A stretch of DNA of 7,841 bases, from the NCBI GenBank assembly GCA_945903615.1, contig CAMDOL010000066.1:1-7841 (forward strand). Direction: 5' to 3'. Shown here piece by piece: positions 1 through 6,618 of the stretch. The DNA comes from Rickettsia typhi. GTDB lineage: Bacteria; Pseudomonadota; Alphaproteobacteria; Rickettsiales; UBA1997. The notes below the pieces were generated by a model. It worked only from the letters and a program-made list of their open reading frames with translations, was not told the origin of the DNA and searched no databases. The position numbers were made by a program, and so were the translations under genes. How positions within the stretch are numbered: position 1 is the stretch's first letter; each line of letters begins with the position of its first letter.

Positions 1-1205
1 AGGATTTTTCCGTCCAAAGGTGAAATAAAAATTAATTCGCGGTTGGAGTTGGTCATAACCAAATTATCGCCAGCCATTATGATTCCGTTATAAACGATTT
101 TGTTGACGGGTTTTTTGTCATTGAGATATTTTTGTAATTGCACCATCCATTTGACTGCACCGGCTTTTTTAGAGATAGAAATTAGTTGGTTATCATTGGT
201 CACTAGATAAATAAAATCTCCCGCAATCCAAAAATCAGTAATGGAAGCCAATTCTTTTTGCCACAAAATCACGCCATCAACAATTCTAATTGCCATCATC
301 AAACCACCATTACCGATAGCATAAGCAACACCATCTTTTATAACTGGCGTGGCATCAACATCGTTTAAAATAAAATCAGAATTAGCAGCTTTACTGATAT
401 TTAAATCATAAACCCAACCCACCTCGCCGCTCTTTTTGTTAAGAGCATAAACTTCACCAGATGAATAAGAGGTGATAATATAATTTTTATAGGCAACCGG
501 ATTGGCGGCGCCGATAATTCCTGTGGCTTTTAAGATACCAGAATGCAACCAGTTAATTTCACCATTTGTCACATCAAGTGCATAGGTTTTGTTATCATTG
601 GTGATTATAAAAACTTGTTTGCCATCAGAAATTGGCGCAGAAATTGGGATTGAAGAAAGGGTTTTGCTCCAAATGATTTCGCCGCTTTCAGCGTTGACAC
701 AGAGCACCAAATTATATCCGGTGGAAGCAAAAATCTTTCCGTCAAAATAGGAGATTTTTCCATCAGTGAAATCTTTAATAAAAAAGCGATCAATTAGTTT
801 TTTTTTCCAGATGATTTTATGGTTTGATAGATTGCGTGCGTAGAGATTGCCTTTGGCATCGAGTGTATAAATTTTATCACTGGTAATTATTGGCGAGAAA
901 ACCATTCGATCCTCATATCCAGGGCGATAACCCGCCCAGATTGATGTGGTTTTAGAAATTTTATTAGAGAAAGTAAAATTTTCAATTGCTTGGTTATTGT
1001 CGTTGTTACTACCGAACCAAAATTGATTATTGATTTGTTTTGGAAGAGAAATTTTAATATTAGCTAAACTAGCGTCAGCCTTGATTAAATCGTCATTAGC
1101 AAAAACTGAAATAGCATTTTTATCGTCAATTTTTTTATCTGAAGAACAAGAAAATAGAAAACTAACAAAAAAAATAGCAATTAAAATTGGTGAAAAAATT
1201 CTCAT
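1..1205 (-). CDS. bamB: BamB-like outer membrane assembly lipoprotein (3' end outside window)
   Basis: The frame is open from the ATG at 1205 to the window edge, giving 401 codons without a stop. Residues 1-19 are a lipoprotein signal peptide: Arg2, a hydrophobic core, and a lipobox LFS-C with the acylated cysteine at residue 20. The mature part carries repeated PQQ/beta-propeller blade motifs of the G-x-(I/V)-x-W type, with tryptophans at about residues 133, 179, 219, 264, 315 and 353, as expected of an eight-bladed propeller. BamB is the periplasmic propeller lipoprotein of the BAM complex, which inserts beta-barrel proteins into the outer membrane. The gene starts 7 nt after the YfgM-like gene, the same order as yfgM-bamB in Escherichia coli, which supports the call over a generic PQQ enzyme. 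No quinone-binding dehydrogenase features are seen. The C-terminus lies outside the window. No Shine-Dalgarno is visible; the start is chosen because it gives a complete signal peptide. Confidence 0.9.
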   Translation of the reverse strand, partial: MRIFSPILIAIFFVSFLFSCSSDKKIDDKNAISVFANDDLIKADASLANIKISLPKQINNQFWFGSNNDNNQAIENFTFSNKISKTTSIWAGYRPGYEDRMVFSPIITSDKIYTLDAKGNLYARNLSNHKIIWKKKLIDRFFIKDFTDGKISYFDGKIFASTGYNLVLCVNAESGEIIWSKTLSSIPISAPISDGKQVFIITNDNKTYALDVTNGEINWLHSGILKATGIIGAANPVAYKNYIITSYSSGEVYALNKKSGEVGWVYDLNISKAANSDFILNDVDATPVIKDGVAYAIGNGGLMMAIRIVDGVILWQKELASITDFWIAGDFIYLVTNDNQLISISKKAGAVKWMVQLQKYLNDKKPVNKIVYNGIIMAGDNLVMTNSNRELIFISPLDGKI

Positions 1206-1212
1206 CTTAAAA

Positions 1213-1980
1213 TTATTTTTTAGTTTCAACTTTTTGATCTTCAGATTTTTTCTCAACAACTTTTTGATCGGCAGATTTTTTGTCATCACCAAATCTTGAA
1301 CTATAAAGCGAAGTCATTTCTACAGCTCTTTTTTTCAACACTTCAGAGACTTCTGGATTGTCAGCAAGACTTTGGAAAACTTGATTAGCTTCTTTAAAAT
1401 TGTCATTATTCCACTCATTAATCCCTTTTTGCTCTATGATGTGATATTTCAAAATCTTACTGTTTTTTTCTAAATCACTTTCCAAGGCGATAATTTTTTC
1501 TTGGGTAATTTTTTCTTGATTTTCTTTCTGATCTTTACTGACCAAAATTTTAAGTGCAATCAAGCCTGAATATTCGCGGATATAAGAATCAAATCTTTTA
1601 TTTTTATTGATCAGCAAATAAATTTCAGCAGCTTGATCTTGATCATTTTTAAGAATTTGCGCTGCATATTTTAGTGAAGCGATTTCTTTTACACCAGCAG
1701 GAGCGTGGCTTTCATAGATTTGCTTTAAGGCAGCGGTAGATTTTTCTAATTCGCCTTTTTGCTCGTCAATTATTGCTTGATGCAAAATTGCTGAATATTT
1801 TTTAGATTGAACTTGGTTATAAAAACTAACCGATGCCCACACTGCTAGCCCAAAAACAGCCGCTGATACAAAACAAATAATCAGTTTTTGATTGGTTTTT
1901 AAATGACCAATAATTTTTTCTTGGCGTAATTGAGCTTTGATTTCTCTTATTAGAGAGTTTGATTCAGTTTCCTTGTTCAT
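1213..1980 (-). CDS. YfgM-like / DUF2659-type single-pass membrane protein with TPR-like domain
   Basis: This is a 255-aa protein. It has a charged cytoplasmic N-terminus (about residues 1-32), one transmembrane helix (about 33-54, containing AAVFGLAVWASV) and a helical periplasmic domain (about 55-235) with alanine- and lysine-rich helix pairs that look like tetratricopeptide repeats. The last 25 or so residues are a Lys/Glu/Asp/Gln tail built from a 10-residue duplication. The topology and the position directly before bamB match YfgM, the ancillary SecYEG subunit that works with periplasmic chaperones such as PpiD. Rickettsiales carry a related family, DUF2659. A role in handling exported proteins before outer membrane assembly is inferred from synteny and architecture, not from a diagnostic motif. 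The gene lies 6 nt after the folD stop and 7 nt before bamB, so it is almost certainly co-transcribed. The region before its ATG is A-rich with no Shine-Dalgarno. Confidence 0.75.
   Translation of the reverse strand: MNKETESNSLIREIKAQLRQEKIIGHLKTNQKLIICFVSAAVFGLAVWASVSFYNQVQSKKYSAILHQAIIDEQKGELEKSTAALKQIYESHAPAGVKEIASLKYAAQILKNDQDQAAEIYLLINKNKRFDSYIREYSGLIALKILVSKDQKENQEKITQEKIIALESDLEKNSKILKYHIIEQKGINEWNNDNFKEANQVFQSLADNPEVSEVLKKRAVEMTSLYSSRFGDDKKSADQKVVEKKSEDQKVETKK
1227..1283 (-). repeat. 30-nt tandem duplication in the tail of the YfgM-like gene
   Basis: Two near-identical units of period 30 nt lie at about 1227-1253 and 1257-1283. Each contains CAACTTTTTGATC followed by CAGATTTTTT on the plus strand. 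They encode two copies of a 10-residue unit (KKSADQKVVE and KKSEDQKVET) at the very C-terminus. The period keeps the reading frame, so copy number could vary without breaking the gene. The tail is hydrophilic and probably disordered. Confidence 0.8.
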
Positions 1981-1986
1981 ATATTT

Positions 1987-2871
1987 TTATTGTAATTGTT
2001 TAAGGCAACAGCCTAAAGTGTTTTTAAGCAAATAAGCGATAGTCATAGGCCCAACACCGCCAGGAACTGGGGTGATAAAACCAGCAATTTTTTTTACTCC
2101 GTCAAAATCCACATCACCAACTAATTTAGTTTTACCATTAACTAAGTCAATGCGGTTAATCCCAATATCAATTATTGTTGCGCCTTTTTTAATCATATCA
2201 GCCTTAATTAAACCAGCCACGCCAGTTGCGGTTAAAATTATATCAGCAACTAAACACTCAGCTTTTAGATCTTTAGTGCTGCTATTGGCGATTGTAACTG
2301 TGCAACCTTCCAACATCAACAAACGAGCAAGTGGACGACCAACAATGTTGGATGAGCCAATTACTAAGGCTTTTAAACCTTTTAAATTATTTCCTAAAGC
2401 CGATTTTAGAAGATGAACCGAACCCAAAGGAGTGCAAGGAATGATTGCTGCATCTTTACCCTCAATTTCACCAACTGACAATTTGCCAACATTGATGACA
2501 TTAAAACCATCAACATCTTTTTTATAATCGATGTCGTGAATTACTTTTTTGGTATCAATATGTTTTGGCAAAGGCAGTTGTACCAAAATACCGTGAACAT
2601 TTTTGTCGTTATTTAATGCGTCAATTTTTTTGAGTAAATCACCTTCAGAAATATCAGCGGCGAATTTATAGAGAATGGAGTTCATACCAACCAAATGAGC
2701 AGCTTTTTCTTTGTTACTAACATAAACTTCACTAGCAGGATCAGCACCAACTAAGATCACAGAAAGGGTTGGAATGATGTTATATTTGGCTTTAATTTCA
2801 GCAACCTCTTGGGCGATTTTTAGTTTTAAATCAGCGGCGATTTGCTTGCCATCAATAATTTGTGCAGTCAT
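1987..2871 (-). CDS. folD: Bifunctional methylenetetrahydrofolate dehydrogenase / methenyltetrahydrofolate cyclohydrolase
   Basis: FolD is a cytosolic enzyme that interconverts 5,10-methylene-, 5,10-methenyl- and 10-formyl-tetrahydrofolate using NADP. It supplies one-carbon units for purines and for formyl-methionyl-tRNA. The 294-aa product has the family's usual length. Visible motifs are YVSNKEKAA with Tyr50 and catalytic Lys54, GILVQLPLP with Gln98, DVDGF with Asp121, PCTPLG, the Rossmann motif VIGSSNIVGRPLA, and C-terminal PVPGGVGPMT. The ATG at 2871 (MTAQIIDGK) is chosen over an upstream TTG at 2916: it gives the canonical FolD N-terminus and places Lys54, Gln98 and Asp121 at the positions used in E. 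coli FolD. The extra 15 residues from the TTG would not resemble the family. It is the first gene of the minus-strand operon, ends 6 nt before the YfgM-like gene, and is divergent from ilvB. No Shine-Dalgarno is seen. A loss of function is not indicated. Confidence 0.96.
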   Translation of the reverse strand: MTAQIIDGKQIAADLKLKIAQEVAEIKAKYNIIPTLSVILVGADPASEVYVSNKEKAAHLVGMNSILYKFAADISEGDLLKKIDALNNDKNVHGILVQLPLPKHIDTKKVIHDIDYKKDVDGFNVINVGKLSVGEIEGKDAAIIPCTPLGSVHLLKSALGNNLKGLKALVIGSSNIVGRPLARLLMLEGCTVTIANSSTKDLKAECLVADIILTATGVAGLIKADMIKKGATIIDIGINRIDLVNGKTKLVGDVDFDGVKKIAGFITPVPGGVGPMTIAYLLKNTLGCCLKQLQ

Positions 2872-2919
2872 TTTGGTTGGATTTGATTTGAAGAGATTTA
2901 AAAAAACTGACCGCAAAGG

Positions 2920-2948
2920 TTAATAGTTAAAATTTTTAATTCCATCAA
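2920..2948 (-). promoter_or_regulatory. Candidate sigma-70 promoter for the folD operon
   Basis: Read on the minus strand, a TTGATG -35-like box (2943-2948) and a TATTAA -10-like box (2920-2925) are separated by exactly 17 nt. Each matches four of six consensus bases. The site lies about 50 nt before the chosen folD ATG. In such AT-rich DNA this is only a plausible candidate. Confidence 0.4.
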
Positions 2949-2973
2949 ATTTTACAAGTTGTTTTTTAACTAT
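2923..2973. repeat. Inverted repeat in the folD-ilvB divergent promoter region
   Basis: The arms ATAGTTAAAA (2923-2932) and TTTTAACTAT (2964-2973) are perfect 10-bp inverted copies with 31 nt between them. Each arm overlaps or sits beside the candidate -10 region of the promoter firing outward on its own side. The two divergent transcription units therefore share the motif TTTTAACTAT. It may be a shared core promoter motif or a regulator site; the sequence alone cannot separate these. Confidence 0.5.
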
Positions 2974-2987
2974 AAAATCTATATTGT
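2959..2987 (+). promoter_or_regulatory. Candidate promoter for ilvB
   Basis: A TTGTTT -35-like box (2959-2964) and TATTGT (2982-2987) are spaced by 17 nt. A competing -10, TATAAA (2971-2976), follows TTTACA (2951-2956) with a short 14-nt spacer. A promoter must lie in this 152-bp gap because folD is divergent, but which boxes are used is uncertain. No leader peptide with Ile/Leu/Val codon runs and no attenuator hairpin are seen before ilvB, so classical ilv attenuation is not supported here. Confidence 0.3.
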
Positions 2988-3023
2988 AATGCCATTCATT
3001 TTAAAAAATAACAAGCAAAATCA

Positions 3024-4847
3024 ATGGCTCATAACAATAAATTTTCTGGTGCACAAATTATCATTAAAGCTTTGATTAATGAAGGGGTTGATACTGTTTT
3101 TGGATATCCGGGAGGTGCGATTTTACCATTTTATGATGCGCTCTACCAACAAGATAAATTAACTCACATTCTAGCGCGGCACGAACAAGCCGCTTCTCAC
3201 GCTGCTGAAGGCTATGCCCGATCAACCGGAAGAGTTGGAACAATCATCGTCACATCTGGCCCGGGGGCTACAAACGCAATCACAGGCTTGACCGATGCTT
3301 TTATGGATTCCATTCCATTGGTTTGCATTTCGGGGCAAGTTGCAACTCATATAATTGGAACTGACGGATTTCAAGAAGCTGATATTGTTGGACTCACCAG
3401 ATCATGCACTAAATATAATTATCTCGTTCGCAATGTTGATGATTTGGGACACATAATTCACGAAGCATTCCACATTGCCAGAACAGGTAGACCAGGACCA
3501 GTTTTGATTGATATTCCAAAGGATGTGCAAAATAATTTAGGGATTTATGGCGGAAAAAGTGAAATTAATCGCCCTTCTTATCAGATCGGATCTAAAAGCG
3601 TTGCGACAGTTGATAAAGATGCAATCAAAAAAGCGATTAAACTTTTAGTAAATGCCAAAAGACCAATCATTTATTCTGGCGGCGGCATCGTCAATTCTGG
3701 TGAAAATGCCAGCAAACTATTAACTCAATTTGTAGAATTAACTGGCTTTCCAATCACCAACACTTTGATGGGTCTTGGTGGCTTTCCAGCTTCTGATCCA
3801 CATTTTATCGGAATGCTCGGAATGCACGGAACTTATGAAGCAAATATGGCAATGCATGATTGCGATGTAATGCTCAACATTGGCGCTAGATTTGATGATC
3901 GCATCACTGGCAGGGTTGACAAATTCTCTCCTAATTCCAAAAAAATCCATATCGATATCGACGATTCATCAATTGACAAAATTATTCCGGTTGATGTGGC
4001 GATTGTTGCTGATGCCTCTATCGCCCTAAAAGCCTTGATTGAGGAATGGCAAAAATGTTCCCCCCCAGAAGAGGGGAGCGATTCTTTGCGTAGCGCGACG
4101 ATGGGGGGTGAAAATTATCATTCTGCATCTGGGGATCAAATCAAAGATTGGTGGGCGCAAATTAAAAAATGGCAGGACATTAAAAGCCTGAGTTATGTTG
4201 GCAGCGATACAGTTATCAAGCCAGGATTTGCACTACAAACCCTAGACAAATTAACAAAATCACAAAACCCCTTTGTTTCAACCGATGTGGGGCAACATCA
4301 AATGTGGGCGGCGCAATATTTAACTTTTGACAAACCTAATCACTGGCTAACTTCTGGCGGGCTTGGAACTATGGGATATGGCGTTCCTTCTGCAATTGGA
4401 GCACAAATTGCCAATCCCAATTCTTTGGTTTTTTGCATTTCTGGAGACGCTTCTTTTTTGATGAATATGCAAGAACTAGGAACCATCAAGCAATATGAAT
4501 TGCCAGTGAAAATTATCATTCTTAATAATCGCTATATGGGAATGGTGCGCCAGTGGCAAGAGCTGGTTTATAACGGCAGAGAGGCTCATTCTTATATGGA
4601 ATCACTACCTGATTTTGTCAAATTGGCGGAATGTTTTGGGCTGAAAGGAATGCGCTGTGAAAACCCATTAGAACTTGAAGACAAGTTCAAAGAGATGCTT
4701 GCCCACAAAGGTGCAGTATTGTTTGATTGCGTTATTGAAAAATCTGAAAATGTTTTTCCAATGATTCCCGCCGGTGCGGCACATAACGAGATTCTGCTTG
4801 GATCTGAATCCAAGAAATATGTTCAGAAAGATCAAAACGCCGTTTGA
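3024..4847 (+). CDS. ilvB: Acetolactate synthase (acetohydroxyacid synthase) large catalytic subunit
   Basis: This is the thiamine-diphosphate enzyme that condenses two pyruvates to acetolactate, or pyruvate with 2-ketobutyrate to acetohydroxybutyrate, the first common step of valine, leucine and isoleucine synthesis. The 607-aa product has the three ThDP-enzyme domains in order: N-terminal PYR domain with [15 protein letters not shown] and catalytic Glu54 in [15 protein letters not shown]; a central FAD-binding domain (about 190-340); and a C-terminal PP domain with the ThDP-Mg motif from G474-D475-A476 to N501-N502, followed by MGMVRQWQ (Trp511). It ends with the family's FPMIPAGAA stretch. 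It is slightly longer than usual because an 18-codon palindromic insertion (residues 346-363) lies in the linker between the central and C-terminal domains. All catalytic motifs are intact, so it is expected to be active. Its partner ilvN is displaced 1.8 kb downstream by an unrelated gene. The ATG follows an A-rich leader without Shine-Dalgarno. Confidence 0.96.
   Translation: MAHNNKFSGAQIIIKALINEGVDTVFGYPGGAILPFYDALYQQDKLTHILARHEQAASHAAEGYARSTGRVGTIIVTSGPGATNAITGLTDAFMDSIPLVCISGQVATHIIGTDGFQEADIVGLTRSCTKYNYLVRNVDDLGHIIHEAFHIARTGRPGPVLIDIPKDVQNNLGIYGGKSEINRPSYQIGSKSVATVDKDAIKKAIKLLVNAKRPIIYSGGGIVNSGENASKLLTQFVELTGFPITNTLMGLGGFPASDPHFIGMLGMHGTYEANMAMHDCDVMLNIGARFDDRITGRVDKFSPNSKKIHIDIDDSSIDKIIPVDVAIVADASIALKALIEEWQKCSPPEEGSDSLRSATMGGENYHSASGDQIKDWWAQIKKWQDIKSLSYVGSDTVIKPGFALQTLDKLTKSQNPFVSTDVGQHQMWAAQYLTFDKPNHWLTSGGLGTMGYGVPSAIGAQIANPNSLVFCISGDASFLMNMQELGTIKQYELPVKIIILNNRYMGMVRQWQELVYNGREAHSYMESLPDFVKLAECFGLKGMRCENPLELEDKFKEMLAHKGAVLFDCVIEKSENVFPMIPAGAAHNEILLGSESKKYVQKDQNAV
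4058..4112 (+). repeat. In-frame palindromic insertion element within ilvB
   Basis: This GC-rich block sits in AT-rich surroundings. It begins with TTC followed by a run of Cs (C7 at 4060-4066) and ends with GGGGGGTGAA (4103-4112), whose reverse complement TTCACCCCCC pairs with the start apart from one bulged base. The centre includes GCGTAGCGC, with short GCG/CGC arms. From 4059 to 4112 it is 54 nt, exactly 18 codons, encoding residues 346-363 ([16 protein letters not shown] plus flanks). Other acetolactate synthases lack anything like this between the helix ending EEWQK and the DWWAQI segment. It behaves like the palindromic elements that Rickettsia carries inside protein genes. The family identity here is unknown, and only one copy is seen in the window. 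Confidence 0.8.
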
Positions 4848-4877
4848 TTTTGGCGGTTTAAATCCGCTTTTACGGCG
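4838..4877 (+). repeat. Nested hairpin overlapping the ilvB stop codon
   Basis: The outer arms CGCCGT (4838-4843) and ACGGCG (4872-4877) enclose inner arms GCGG (4853-4856) and CCGC (4864-4867) around a 7-nt AT loop. The left outer arm covers the last ilvB codons. It could be mRNA structure, or the left part of the same spacer repeat as the longer hairpin that follows 11 nt later. Confidence 0.45.
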
Positions 4878-4888
4878 AAATAACTGCG

Positions 4889-4961
4889 CTTTTTAAAATT
4901 TTTTGCTCCTCATTTACCATTTGTAAACTTCGTCACAAAAAATTTTAAAGAGTTCTTTTTT
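4889..4961 (+). terminator. Long AT-rich hairpin plus T-rich tail between ilvB and the ATPase gene
   Basis: The 17-nt arms at 4889-4905 (CTTTTTAAAATTTTTTG) and 4936-4952 (CAAAAAATTTTAAAGAG) pair along their whole length with one G-U wobble. The 30-nt interior holds a smaller stem, TTTAC (4913-4917) with GTAAA (4923-4927). TTCTTTTTT follows directly at 4953-4961, the layout of an intrinsic terminator for ilvB. The stem is nearly all A-T, so termination could be weak. The interior pattern CTCATTTAC...GTAAACT also looks like a dispersed palindromic repeat. Both readings may hold. Confidence 0.5.
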
Positions 4962-5001
4962 GCATAAGCGATTTTAAAAAATAAATAATTCAAAAACTAA
5001 A

Positions 5002-6606
5002 ATGAGAATTAAAGAAATCGAATTAAAAAACTTTAAAAGATTTTCTGATTTAACTATTACAGAAATTCCCGAAACTTCAAAATTGGTTTTGCTGATTGGG
5101 TCAAATGGATCAGGAAAGTCTTGTTTGTTTGATGCTTTTGATTGGTTTGACAGAGGTCATAAGGGAATGACACGAGATTGGATAAATTATTATCCAAAAA
5201 CTAAAGATAGCGAACCAAGTGCAGTTGTTGAATTTTATGGCGGTTCTGCAATTGAGAAAATTGGCCACTCAGTTAATAAGGGTCATGAAATGGCAAAAAA
5301 ATTCTTTGGCAGAAGCTCGATTAGAATCGTGCCACAAATAACAAATGAAGCTAACCTCTCACAGATACTGTCAGATCAAGATAGTCCTAATACATACATT
5401 CAGAACGATCGCAGGTTTATTAATGATATCGCTTTATATATAGACAATATCGATCAAGCTTTGCGTGGAATAGTTTTTAGAGGTGAGGATGTTAATCCAA
5501 GACAAATTTTTAGAGAATATATCGAGCCTTTAAATGAATCTCTTTTGAATATTTTTGGTGGCAATAAAAATACCACAATTCAAATTCACGAATATTTCGG
5601 AGCTAAAAACCAAGAGCCAGCAAAACTTATTTTTAAAAAAGGATCTTCAGAAATAAACTACGACTTACTAAGTCATGGCGAGAAGCAAGTTGTTATCTTG
5701 TTAATCAATTTCATTGTGCGACAAGATTATTACCAAGATTCAATAATATTTATTGATGAAATGGACTGCCATTTAAACACTGCATTGCAATATTCACTGT
5801 TGAAAGAAATTACTGAAAGATGGATTCCGAATAGCTCACAATTCTGGACGGCGTCGCACGCGCTGGGCTTTATTGATTATGCTAAAAAAAGCACAGAAGC
5901 CTCAATAATTGATTTTGATTTGCTTGATTTTGATCAGCCACAAACCTTATTTCCAATGGCAAAAGATGATCTTGATGTTTATGAAATTGCCATTCCAAAG
6001 GCAATGTTGTTTGAAATAATGAAGAGCAAAAAAGTTATTTTTTGTGAAAACCAAAATGATGAATATTACAATCTTCTGGGTTTGGAAAATAAAATTTTTG
6101 TTGGAGTTAGAGATGCCAGAGATGTTTTTTTAAAAGTTAAAAATGACGATTTGGCTTATTCAATTCGTGATCGAGATTTTTTTTCAGATGATGAAATTGC
6201 TAAGATCAAAGAGAAATATCCCAATCACAATATTCTAAAATATCGCAATTTTGAAAATTATTTATATCATCCAAATAATATTGCTGAGCTTGGTTTGCAA
6301 GGCTTTGACGAATCAAAATATGCGGAAGAAATCACCAAACAAAAAAACGCAAAATATCAATATTTGTTAACTAATGTTGAGTCGTCGAGAAAAACATATG
6401 AAGAATTCAAAACTGATGACCTTCAAGATGAAGACACCATCAGCATTGTTGATGATTTTAAAAGCGATGATTTTGAAAAATTTTATAAGTTTTTTGATAT
6501 GAAGAAGGATTTCAATAAATCAACCTTAGCGAGGTTTAATCTTTCTACAGAAAAATTGTGTCAAACCAAGTGGTTCAAGGATCAAATCGCTTCTATTTTA
6601 AAATAA
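5002..6606 (+). CDS. Fused AAA/ABC-type ATPase with C-terminal TOPRIM/DUF4435-like domain; candidate PARIS-like (AriA-AriB fusion) anti-phage protein
   Basis: This is a 534-aa soluble protein with no signal peptide or membrane segment. The N-terminal half is an SMC/RecF-like AAA ATPase: opening IKEIELKNFKRF, Walker A GSNGSGKS (33-40), a signature-like LLSHGEKQ (222-229), Walker B IIFIDEMD with Asp252-Glu253, and a switch histidine in TASHALGF (His286). There is no long coiled coil, so it is not SMC, RecN or Rad50. After about residue 330 comes a second domain with KKVIFCEN (Glu349), SIRDRDFF (Asp390, Asp392) and RNFENYLYHP (Glu418-Asn419). This is the E...DxD...EN acidic pattern of TOPRIM-like DUF4435 proteins. 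In the PARIS defence system, AAA ATPase AriA and DUF4435 nuclease AriB occur as two genes or fused; OLD-family nucleases are the main alternative. Function is inferred from domains only. The gene sits between ilvB and ilvN, ending 12 nt before ilvN, next to a DNA methyltransferase gene, which fits a defence role. Its residues look more Asp/Lys/Phe-rich than the ilv products. Confidence 0.7.
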   Translation: MRIKEIELKNFKRFSDLTITEIPETSKLVLLIGSNGSGKSCLFDAFDWFDRGHKGMTRDWINYYPKTKDSEPSAVVEFYGGSAIEKIGHSVNKGHEMAKKFFGRSSIRIVPQITNEANLSQILSDQDSPNTYIQNDRRFINDIALYIDNIDQALRGIVFRGEDVNPRQIFREYIEPLNESLLNIFGGNKNTTIQIHEYFGAKNQEPAKLIFKKGSSEINYDLLSHGEKQVVILLINFIVRQDYYQDSIIFIDEMDCHLNTALQYSLLKEITERWIPNSSQFWTASHALGFIDYAKKSTEASIIDFDLLDFDQPQTLFPMAKDDLDVYEIAIPKAMLFEIMKSKKVIFCENQNDEYYNLLGLENKIFVGVRDARDVFLKVKNDDLAYSIRDRDFFSDDEIAKIKEKYPNHNILKYRNFENYLYHPNNIAELGLQGFDESKYAEEITKQKNAKYQYLLTNVESSRKTYEEFKTDDLQDEDTISIVDDFKSDDFEKFYKFFDMKKDFNKSTLARFNLSTEKLCQTKWFKDQIASILK

Positions 6607-6618
6607 AATTCCTAAAAA

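Noticed and set aside
605..793. Minus-strand open frame of 62 codons
   Set aside because: It is out of frame with bamB, which reads cleanly through the same stretch with propeller motifs.
1030..1299. Open frame of 89 codons on the plus strand with hydrophobic Phe/Leu-rich product
   Set aside because: It is antisense to the bamB signal-peptide region and the tail of the YfgM-like gene. Its composition is that of reversed AT-rich codons, and no recognisable domain is seen.
2072..2416. Open frame of 114 codons on the plus strand
   Set aside because: It lies wholly antisense to the conserved NADP-binding half of folD, which is clearly the real gene.
2872..2916. TTG start extending FolD by 15 residues
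   Set aside because: The extension is unlike FolD N-termini, whereas the ATG at 2871 gives the canonical start and E. coli-like residue numbering.
2998..3011. A 14-nt stretch ATTTTAAAAAATAA shared with 4971-4984, before ilvB and before the ATPase gene
   Set aside because: The sequence is only A and T and the match does not extend on either side, so it is more likely chance than a duplicated leader.
2985..3023. Leader peptide or attenuator for ilv regulation
   Set aside because: There is no short frame rich in Ile, Leu or Val codons and no terminator/antiterminator pair between the candidate promoter and ilvB.
4960..4989. Possible promoter just before the ATPase gene (TTGCAT and AATAAT, 18-nt spacer)
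   Set aside because: The -35 box matches only three of six bases and would leave a leader of only a few bases before the ATG at 5002. In DNA this AT-rich such matches are expected by chance.
5002..6606. Reading the ATPase as RecF, RecN or an SMC repair protein
   Set aside because: The protein lacks coiled-coil arms. The region after residue 330 carries a TOPRIM/DUF4435-like acidic set that those proteins do not have.
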